Shown in pieces: positions 55,623 to 64,000 of a DNA stretch of 64,000 nt. Below the pieces are notes generated by a model, which saw nothing but the letters and a program-made list of their open reading frames with translations, ran no database searches and was not told where the DNA came from. The translations under genes and the position numbers were made by a program. Every line of letters begins with the position of its first letter. Position 1 is the first letter of the stretch. The stretch is from Myrica gale. Lineage: Eukaryota; Streptophyta; Magnoliopsida; Fagales; Myricaceae. Where the stretch lies: the NCBI GenBank assembly GCA_963930655.1, contig OZ005603.1, positions 21,280,201 to 21,344,200 on the forward strand. Reading direction: 5' to 3'.

Positions 55623-58176
55623 ATGTCGGTCACAGCTGGTGTTAGTGATACAGTAATTGCCATTAGGGACAAGCTTAGAGGGAAAATTGGACAAACAAAA
55701 GTTAAAAGATATTGGCCCGGTCGAGCTCCTGAATGGGCAGATGATGCTCAAGAAGATGTGGACATCCAGTTGGATAGGGCTGCTGCCCTAGAGCAAGCAT
55801 TCCCAAATCAGGAAGACTTGCATATTGTTAAGAAGGATGACGCTAGGTTGCGTCGTTTGGCTGAGAGTAGGATAGATAATCGTGAGGAAGTGAGAGCTGA
55901 TCATCGGCGCATCCGACAAGCTGAGATTGTTTCCACAATTGAGGAGGAAGCTAGGAGGCAAGAAGGATTAGATAGGGAGGAAGCGGATGCGGATGCTCTG
56001 GAGGAAAGGAGAAGAAGAATTAGGGAGAAGTTGCTTCAGAGGGAACAGGAAGAGGCTGTACTTCCTGAAGAAGAAGAGGAGGAGATTGAAGAAGAGGAAG
56101 AGGAGGAATCTGAGTATGAGACTGACTCGGAGGAAGAACAAATGGGTATCGCTATGGTTAAGCCTGTTTTTGTTCCCAAGTCGGAGAGGGATACAATCGC
56201 TGAACGTGAGCGTCTTGAAGCTGAAGAACGAGCCCTTGAAGAATCAAAGAAGAGGAGACTGGAGGAGAGGAAGATAGAGACAAAGCAGATTGTAGTCGAG
56301 GAGATCCGAAAGGATGAAGAGATTCAAAAGAATTTGGAAATGGAGGCGAATATTGCGGATGTGGATACTGATGATGAAGTTAATGAGGCAGAGGAGTATG
56401 AAGCTTGGAAGTCAAGGGAGATTGCTAGGATCAAGAGGGATAGGGAGGATCGTGAAGCAATGTTGAAGGAGAAGGAGGAGATTGAGAAGGTGAGAAACAT
56501 GACAGAGGAAGAGAGGAGGGAGTGGGAGAGGAAGAATCCAAAACCTGCTGCACCACCAAAGCAGAAATGGAGGTTCATGCAGAAATATTATCACAAGGGT
56601 GTGTTCTTCCAGGAAGATGCCGATGATCATGCTGCAACTGCTGGAGCAGATAATATTTACCATCGTGATTTCTCTGCCCCAACTGGAGAAGATAAGATGG
56701 ACAAGACAATATTGCCCAAGGTCATGCAGGTCAAGCACTTTGGTCGTAGTGGAAGGACTAAATGGACGCATCTTGTCAATGAGGACACAACTGACTGGAA
56801 TAATCCGTACGTTGTATTTTCTTTAGATTTGTCATTCTATTATTCTCTTTAAGAGGTGTTGATATATCATACATGCATCTCATTTAATGCTCCTCTGCTG
56901 TCTCGGAACTGTGTCATTACTAGTCGCTTTTTGTTTACTGTTGTGCTTAGAGAGTAACCATGTTCATATTTCTGTTTAGATTTAGAGAGTAACCATGGTC
57001 ATATTTCTGTTTAGATCTTTACTTAGGCAAGCTACTTTTGTTAAACCTTTGAGTTTGAGAGCAGGTTTTTTTTTTCCATAGAATTATCTAATCCTTGTGC
57101 TATGTTTTTGAACTATATCATTCGTAAGACATCATGCACGGACAATTGAGCTATAGGATGACCAAAAGGATTGAACATAAAATATCAAATGGAAACTGCT
57201 ACAGGCTTTTTCTTTATTGGCCGCAGAGGTCTATCTGTTTTTTTCTCTCTTCTTTTCTTTACGTTGAGTTTGAGGGATCCTTTCCTCCCCCCAACTCAAA
57301 AAAAAGTATTATCTTTTTCTTGTTTCATAGGATCTTTTAAATGTATTTTTAGATGTCATTTGTTGTCTGTATTTTTTTTTGCTTTTCCATAATGATTTTA
57401 GATGTCATCTGTTGCTTTCCCATTGCACAGCTAAAAAACAAAATACTAGTTACCCTTGCTGGCTAAAGATCAATAAAAAAGTGCATTGTAAATGAACATC
57501 CATGGATGAAGATCAAGTTACTGTTTTTCTTTGGGGGTGGGAGGATACAACAGATCTTAGTTGCATAAAATTTTGTAAAAAAGCATCATCCTTTCTGGCT
57601 TTGTTTCCTTATCTATTAGTCACGGTCTTCATATTTTATAGAAGTAAGAAGGGTGTTGGACATAAACTTATGAGCGTCGTATGGAAAATTTTGGAGTCAG
57701 TCCTTGTTGGTGGTTGTTTTTCATGCTTGCACTACCTTTCGTGGGAAACATGAAGTGTTTGTGATACGATTAATTTTATGTTACATTGTTTATAGTCTTT
57801 AATGGCCATTGGGCCAAATTGCACCTACACTTCCTACAAAGAATGCTGTGTTTTGTGCTCCTTGCATGCTTTAAAAAATTATCGAGAAGAGAATGTTTTT
57901 TAATGCTACTTATACCTTTTTCTCGGTACTTAAAATGGACGGCAATGAATAGATTGTGAATATTTTTTTGTTTTTCTTTGTTTGTCATTTTTCCCTTTCA
58001 GAATATTATTTCATGCCAAGTATTCGTGTTGATCCTTCATCTCAAATCTGTGATTATGCAGGTGGACATACAATGATCCTCTTCGTGCTAAGTACAATGG
58101 AAAAATGGCAGGAATGAATGCGCCTATAGCAAAACCCAAAGGAAGCAAGAAACTGAAGGATTGGGAATCTCGTTAA
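55623..58176 (+). CDS. MFAP1: MFAP1-like spliceosomal protein
   Basis: This gene encodes the plant homologue of microfibrillar-associated protein 1, a nuclear factor of the spliceosomal B complex needed for pre-mRNA splicing. Coding exon 1 is 55623-56806 and exon 2 is 58062-58176 (1299 bases, 432 aa). The intron begins GTACGT and ends TTATGCAG, and the join gives DWNNPWTYNDP, as in known homologues. The start MSVTAGVSDTVIAIRDKLRG at 55623 is the conserved family N-terminus; no earlier ATG in frame is needed. The middle is highly charged and coiled: ERRRRIREKLLQREQEE, a Glu run, ESEYETDSEEEQ, then EEYEAWKSREIARIKRDRED. The conserved MFAP1 C-terminal domain has WRFMQKYYHKGVFFQED and KVMQVKHFGRSGRTKWTHLV. 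It ends KGSKKLKDWESR. It is intact and of normal length. A polyadenylation-like AATAAA lies ~25 bp after the stop. Confidence 0.95.
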
Positions 58177-59357
58177 TTTTAGGGCACATTCCTGTCAGAA
58201 AATAAAAGTTATTTTGACTTGGTTACTGTTTTAGGGAAGCCCAAAAAGTGTCGCTAACTTGTGTTGTTTGTAAAGAAAAGTTTGTTTTCCTCCACACCCC
58301 GGTCTTTGGTCGATCTTTTGGAAGTTTTGGGTTGGTTGGTAAAGAAGTTACCAATCAATAGTTAAGAATGCTTGCACAGTTGCATGTACGACCTAACTCC
58401 TGCTGCTGCATGCACGGCTGTTCAGTATCCCAACGCTGCATACAGGACGTGAAATTTACTACTTTCTTATCCAAGAAGAGAGGAAGATTTAAAAGGAATT
58501 CCAGACTTTTCGGGATCATTGGTCAAAGTAGTCGTTTTCCCCCAGGCACGAAATTTGTGCTGAACTCTCTCTTGGAAAGAACAAAATTTCAGTGTAAACC
58601 CAGTTTTCTGGGCAGAATGGCTCCCTTGCTGGAAGGTTTAAAACTCTCAAAATTCTCTAGGATTTTTACTCTAATTTGAGTGCACTATTTTTCTGTAAAA
58701 TGTCCCATTTTTAGGCTTGCAGCTTAACCTTCAAGTCCTTCAACAGCATTCTCAGCTCATTTCTTAAGGCGCAAATTGGATTTATACACACAATGAGAAC
58801 CCATTTATCTATCAACAAACAAATGAGGGTTTTGATCAGTAAAGAAAAGTTCTTGGCCTATACAAGCCCCCCTTTGGCTGAACGTTTAGAGCTCCGTGCT
58901 TCAAATTTTCGTTGTCCTTTCTTTGTGATTGCCAAATCCCACTTGTTTTCCCCCTTCGCATCACGAGATCGAGAGCTGTATCTTTGTCATTAACTTTCTA
59001 AGAATGAGAGAATATGGCTGGATCTTATTTTCCCCGAAAATATGGCTGGTTATTCATCCCTTGGTCGCTCATAAAGATTCACCATCCATCTGGTGGGTCT
59101 CATGTCACCTGGCTTAGTATTGGAGGCTTTGGAATCCTTCATTTGCTCTTACCTCCTTGTACACTAATTCTTTTTCAAAGCTTTTTTTAAAAAAAAAAAA
59201 CCTCTCATGCGTCCTGGTTACTGTTCCTTCACACGTTTGAATCTTTATTCGTTTTTGCAAAAGAGGAATGACTAAGTTTAATTTCACTTTGGATATTGGT
59301 AGGAATGACCGTTCATTCTTCCACTTTTCTTAATTTTTATTTTTTACATACTTTAAA

Positions 59358-59450
59358 TTGCGTTAGCTCAATGATTGAAATAACGGATTCCACTGACTAG
59401 AGGAACCGAATTTAAATGAGTATGAGTCCAAATCCTACCGTTAAAGAGCA
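59358..59450 (+). repeat. Possible tRNA-derived SINE remnant
   Basis: GCGTTAGCTCAATGATTG resembles a Pol III A box and GAGTCCAAATCC a B box, about 60 bases apart. No tail or duplication was identified, so the call is weak. Confidence 0.25.
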
Positions 59451-59890
59451 AGCCCTTGACTTACTATTCCACGTACTACAAAACCGATTCGTACAATACC
59501 ACACAGGAATACCTCCCTTAATGGGTTAATAATTAGTTATGAGGGAAGTCTTCTTTAATGGTTAGTCCTCTATAATTATTCCACTTGATTCTCTATGTAT
59601 CCGAAACCCAGCTTCATAAAAAGTTCATTCATTATAACATGGTCCAAAATAGCCACTCAAATTCTAACATATTCCTTCTGATTCCTCTCCACCAAATGAA
59701 TATGAGTTAACTTGACAATTTATCGAAAAATCCATTTGTTAGTTTTAATATTCCAATTCCGCCAGAACGTAACTTACTTATAAACATTCTAAATTGTCAA
59801 GTTTTCCTTAGAACCTAGACAATATTAATATTCCAATTCTGACTCTCGGAGGGAAATAACAAAAATCGAAGGGAATTTTTTTTAATAGTT

Positions 59891-59918
59891 TATTATTATT
59901 ATTATTATTATTATTATT
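59891..59918. repeat. (TTA)n microsatellite
   Basis: Nine or so TTA/ATT units lie upstream of the gene at 60009. Confidence 0.9.
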
Positions 59919-60008
59919 CTCATAATCAGAGTTAGAAAAGATATTTATAAATTCTTGTCAACCGTCTAAAGTCTTCTCTCCGTCTTCTCTCTCCCTCTGG
60001 AAATTGGA

Positions 60009-62740
60009 ATGGCTGAAGCAGAGCCGGCTCCACGTCCTACTCCTACTGTAGTATCTCTCTCTTAATTTGTATTGATTTGCTCTTTATACATGCAGAACTC
60101 TTGTCAAACTCAAATTGGTATTCCTTGATTTGTTGTTTTAACTCTATGAAATAGTTTCTGGAGGTTTTGTGCCAAAGGTCCGGCAAGACAAGGCGCTTTG
60201 CCGTTGGTACAGACTCGGGATTTGCTTTATCACTAATAAATGGGGGGTTGGATAGAAGCAAACCTTTAGCTTCGCATATCGAAGCTTTCAAAGAAGGAGA
60301 GGAACCCATTGCTTTTGGACCCAAATCGGATCTCGTAGAGTACGGCCACGGTTGGAAGCTGCGGACGGTCCTTGAACCCGATTTTGATTGCGGAGGTAAT
60401 TGAATTTTTTGGGCTGCAAATCAGCTTAATTCTTACATTATTTTTTCTTCTTCAATGTGGATTTAGAAACGAGGAATCATTCTATTGTTGGTAATGTTGA
60501 ATGTTTTTGACTCTGCTTGTAGGGATTCCGAAAGGGGAAGGGACACCGCAAGTGACAGCCCGAATTCGTCAAGTAACGGTAATAACTTTTCTTTCCCAGC
60601 TTCTTGCTTGATATGTTAGATTAAATGGATGTGTTGCATCTGATAAAGAAAGTGTTAGCGTGAAGGGTGTGAGGCTTTGTCAATGTTAGTGGGCACTGGT
60701 AAATTCGATTTTCGTTTTCGGAAATTTCGCTAATAACCAACTCTCTTGTTGGGTTGGTTCGGCATAGACTACGGCTTAGAGATATCTTGTGGGGACAGCT
60801 CGGATGTGGTTATTCCTTCCTAGACTATAGCAAAAGATGAAGAAGAAGGGGGAGGAAAAAAGAAAGCATCTCTTTCACATGGGAGGTAGTAAATGTAGTT
60901 TATAGAAGTCTTTGGTAAATTTTCATATTAAAGCTAAGCTTTTCTGTCTTGCATACAAATTTTCCAACTGAGGTCAGTTTTCTGATATTAAAGCTAAGCT
61001 TTTTTGCTGTTAGTTCTCTGTTCAGGTAGAATTTTGGCAATCACAGCCAACAAAGAGATCAAAGGGTTGTGTTTGTAATTTGTATAGGAAATTGTTTCAA
61101 CTATTGCGAAATCATTAAAAAAAATTGTAGATAATGTTTTTTTGGAGTTTGTGAAGGTGGTGGGATTGTGAGGTGAGATTTTAGGTTTTTAGGAAAGCAG
61201 TGTTAGTTGTAGAGTTTATTTTTTGTGTCAAAGACCAAGATAATGATGAGATACAAATTGTTTTTGGGAGATTAAAAGTTGTTTTAGTAGACAGAAAAAG
61301 AGATTGAGGCCCAAAAATGTTTTCAAAATCATATCCTGAACACGCCCTTAATATCATGATTGTGTCTTTCACTTCTTGAAGAAGTTCGATCATTCTCTTT
61401 GCCATTTTCAGAAAAAGAAAGATTCCCCTCTAAAACTTCCAAAGCTTCATCTTTTCTGTTCAATCTTTTGCTTGATTATCTTGGTTCATGAAGATGGGCC
61501 TTTCTCCAAATTATCTGGCACATTAATCGGAAAGAATGCTGTCACTTGGTCCAAATCATAGTAAATAGCAGATAGCTCCCATCGTAGACATCGTAGCAAA
61601 AGAGTTGGTTGATGCTCGAATTTATTCTAAAGCTCACTTAATGGCAAACTCTTATATTGTGAAATCCACATTATTGTGATACCTCGAAATTTATGGTCAT
61701 GCCTCGAAATTAAGGCGATGTTTGCAAACCAATCTTTTTTGGGAATATTGTGAAAATTGAGGTAGATTAGAGTTTTATTGGATTTTGAGAGAAAGTAGTG
61801 AAAAGTAAAGTATTATGGAAGTTGGTAAAAAAGTGAAGAGAGAGACGATTTGAGTGAATTTTTTATGTTTATTGTAATTTAAAGAGATGATTTGATGAGG
61901 AGAGAGATGATTTTGAAGTTTTTATTATTATTTTCATGACCAAAATTTTGAGTTAGTTATGTTTGTAAATGAGAATTTTGGAATAGAGAGAATTTTGGCC
62001 ATATCACATCTCTGCACAGGACGAGCAATGTACTCGTGGTATTCGTGTAGATATAGTAGAGGGGGAAGAGTTGTGCATCTTTTGTTAGGAATGTATGACT
62101 TGATGTATATGTAGTATAATGTTGAGATCATGCATTTTGTTGTTGATAATGTTCTAGGCTTGTTTAGTGATATAGGATGATTAGTCTGCATCCAAGATTG
62201 ACTTTTCTGGTTGAAAGTGCATGTGTTTACATATTCTAATTTGGAATTGCTTTGTAGAATGCGAGAAATCTTTGAAATTCTTTTTTTTTTTTTTGAAATT
62301 CTAGAGCAAACCCATTTAATGATGATCGTTTCCTCTTCATTGGAATTCATTTGTGCACAATCAATCAGACAAGAAGGGAGGGGGAAGAAAAATCTATATA
62401 AACTTGTGCCCTTCCCTTCTTCATAGACTCCCATTTCTATGAAATCTGGTAGTTTCTTGCAGCATATGTTTAATGACTTCATTATTTCGTCTGAGATTGT
62501 AACTCCCCTCATTTTGGATCAGAATGTTTTACCTTTTTGGCTGATATTCTTTTAATTTGTTACTTTCTGTAGAGCCCTGACAGCTCACATCCTGGAGAGG
62601 TGTCATTACCGGCGATAAGTTTATTGTACATTGGAAAAATAATTGTAGTTTTCGTTTTGATGTTGGTGCTTTGTGCAATTTTTACATTGGCTCTTGAGAA
62701 TCTTCCCCAGCTGATACTGTATTTTAAGTCATCCATGTAA
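60009..62740 (+). CDS. Small plant protein with C-terminal membrane segment
   Basis: Exons are 60009-60047, 60155-60395, 60523-60572 and 62573-62740 (498 bases, 165 aa). Donors and acceptors fit in phase: GTAGTA, AAATAG, GTAATT, CTTGTAG, GTAACG, CTGTAG. An alternative donor six bases later would add Val-Thr. The protein starts MAEAEPAPRPTPT. A compact soluble domain follows with TRRFAVGTDSGFALSLING, HIEAFKEGEEPIAFGP and LVEYGHGWKLRTV. Near the C-terminus is one hydrophobic helix (GKIIVVFVLMLVLCAIFTLAL, residues ~132-152) followed by ENLPQLILYFKSSM, a tail-anchored layout. I believe this resembles a conserved but uncharacterised plant family; no enzymatic motif is seen. Membrane location and the short exon 3 are inferences from frame and splice sites. 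The third intron is 2 kb and contains repeat-like sequence. Confidence 0.8.
61690..61990. repeat. MITE-like AT-rich repeat in intron 3
   Basis: It starts near GCGATGTTTGCAAACCAAT and ends near ATGTTTGTAAATGAGAATTTTGG. It contains AGAGAGACGATTTGAGTGAA and AGAGATGATTTGATGAG words similar to AGAGAAATGATTTGATGTAA in the MITE pair at 51060-51670. The boundaries are loose. No other content was recognised in the intron (60573-62572). Confidence 0.4.
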
Positions 62741-63261
62741 TACTTATCCCAAAACATGTTCCTAAACACTTCCCAAGGGGTAAGACATTTAGAAGGTGTC
62801 CCAACCGTGGTTGCCACCCCCACTTCATATTTTTTAATCTTTTATGGTTCTGGTCTTTTTTTAATTCCAAATTTATTTAGTATTTTTCTTATTTGTGAAA
62901 AAAATTATTTGAGTTGGTGTAATCTTAATCTCTCGTTTTTCTGAGCATCTCTGCAAATAATCTGAGCTAAATTCAAAATAACTCTCATAGAAAAGATTTT
63001 ATAGTTCTTGGAACAAAATACTGTTTTCTCCTGCCAAATGGGAAAAAGTCTCAAGTGCTCTTTACGGGGGACAAGGTAGTGCATTCAATGGCATAGAGGG
63101 GCATGTGGGTAATGACTTCATCTAATAACATCATCTGCAGAAGACGTATTGGAAGTGTGACGGTCATACTTGAGGCAAGGGAACGTTGCGTGTTAAGGCC
63201 TATTGTATTTTAGACGTTTATGATACACATAATAAGAAACTCCCTTAATCATGGATAAAGA
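62741..63261. other. Intergenic spacer
   Basis: 3'UTR of the preceding gene and AT-rich spacer. No gene was seen. Confidence 0.4.
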
Positions 63262-63575
63262 AATAGAGATTTATAAACTTTTCAACCATCAATTATGGGG
63301 TATCCGACACATTACACTCTAAATTACCAATTTTGATGCATTGCACCATTTAATTATCAATGTTAGACGCATTGTACCATAAACTACATCATTTTGACAC
63401 ATTGTAAAGTCGTTATTACACTAAACCAAAATAATAATTTCCGTCAAAATTAACTGTGGAGGTGCAAAGTGTAAATAATCAGTAGTTGAGAGTAAAATTT
63501 CACGAAATTGATAGTCTAGGATGTAAAGTGTCAGAACCCTACTAGTCAAGGGTGAAAAGTTTATTTTTCCCTAAT
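63262..63575. mobile_element. MITE with imperfect long inverted repeats
   Basis: The left part ATAAACTTTTCAACCATCAA and following ~60 bases are the inverse of the right part ending GTGAAAAGTTTATTTTTCCC. Paired words include GACACATTACACTCTA with the inverse of AGGATGTAAAGTGTC. It is about 300 bp with no coding, and the ends are approximate. It sits just upstream of the possible gene start at 63635. Confidence 0.6.
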
Positions 63576-63634
63576 ATTAATACTAGAGGAAGGTTGTGTA
63601 CTGTCGACAAAGGGTAGAAGAACCAGCGAAATCT

Positions 63635-64000
63635 ATGGCTTCAGAAGGTTTGTGTTACGTTCTATTTTCCATTTGTTATGAGTTAGGTTTTGTAGGGTGT
63701 ATTTTTAATGATAAAGTTATCAAGTAGATCTTTGAGATAATAATAATAATAATAATAATAATAAACTTTTATGCTATTAGGAATTGTTGAGTGTTATTCT
63801 CTACTATTTTATCTTCTTTAGCCTTAAATAAAAACCACTATCGTTAATAATTATGGATAACAACTCTAGATGTTGAGGCGTTGTCTAAGAAACCATCCCC
63901 TTTACATTAAGTTTGCCAGTTTAATATTTTCTTAAACGTATTTTGTTAATTAGGAGACCGGTTTTGCTTGAATTAGACTACCCTGGGTGTTATGGGCCAT
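63635..64000 (+). CDS. Possible first exon of a gene running out of the window
   Basis: ATGGCTTCAGAAG is followed by a donor-like GTTTGTG at 63648 and preceded by a purine-rich leader (GGGTAGAAGAACCAGCGAAA). If real, the first coding exon is only four codons plus one base, and the rest lies beyond 64000. No downstream exon was recognised in the remaining sequence. Weak call. Confidence 0.25.
63737..63764. repeat. (TAA)n microsatellite
   Basis: About nine TAA/ATA units lie within the putative first intron downstream of 63635. Confidence 0.9.

Larger units (their letters stand above)
58177..60008. other. Intergenic region after MFAP1
   Basis: It holds the MFAP1 3'UTR (to ~58350) and AT-rich spacer. 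No convincing gene is present. A weak tRNA-SINE-like piece may lie at 59358-59450. The last ~100 bases before 60009 (TCTTCTCTCTCCCTCTGG) look like a CT-rich 5' leader. Confidence 0.5.

Noticed and set aside
57502-57753. Open frame in the MFAP1 intron
   Set aside because: It lies wholly within the intron between two well-defined coding exons, with no family match.
1-64000. tRNA, rRNA or bacterial-type operon features
   Set aside because: No cloverleaf or rRNA-like stretch was seen. The sequence is plant nuclear in all respects.

Overview
This window is intron- and transposon-rich nuclear DNA of a flowering plant, most likely a woody dicot. The evidence is Ty3/Gypsy elements of the Athila type, very long LTRs with TGTGAGACCCC / GGGGCGTGACA ends, plant L1-type LINEs, CACTA and foldback elements, and host genes with short plant introns. 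The species cannot be fixed from the sequence alone.

Positions 1-26,000 are almost pure retroelement. A family of giant LTRs (about 3.4-4.5 kb) occurs eight times in the window, always on the + strand: 1-2513 (cut by the window edge), 4030-7743, 7885-26129 (split), 10265-14153, 16131-20246, 31679-36223, 38747-~39962 (truncated) and 41907-45350. Four unsplit copies have exact 5-bp target-site duplications and no internal coding region, so they behave as solo LTRs. The copy starting at 7885 has an Athila element (about 9640-24753) inside it, and two further giant LTRs sit inside that Athila: a three-level nest. The LTRs share a purine- or pyrimidine-rich leader, a micro-exon-like island, a TGAGTC-T5-GACTCA dyad before an acceptor-like CAG, and in one subfamily a dense cluster of TGGGCY motifs.

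Positions 26,130-51,700 hold broken host-gene pieces among transposons. They include the first exons of replication factor C subunit 3 (27894-28683), an L1 LINE split by a giant LTR (about 29.2-38.4 kb), an antisense LINE endonuclease piece, and fragments of the NEDD8-activating enzyme catalytic subunit ECR1 (45904-49352). The ECR1 locus also contains a nested LINE tail and a CACTA element. A 35-bp minisatellite follows, then an unrecognised but well-formed three-exon gene on the minus strand (50181-51048), then a head-to-tail pair of MITEs.

Positions 52,000-64,000 are the genic part. They carry an apparently intact MFAP1 spliceosomal-protein gene (coding exons 55623-56806 and 58062-58176), whose 5'UTR intron appears to hold an ORF1-only LINE with a 17-bp target-site duplication. 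Downstream is a four-exon gene for a small protein with a C-terminal membrane segment (60009-62740). A possible first exon of another gene lies at 63635. The most unusual items are the conserved architecture of the giant LTRs, the ORF1-only LINE, and the stop codon found at the same ORF1 position in both LINE copies.
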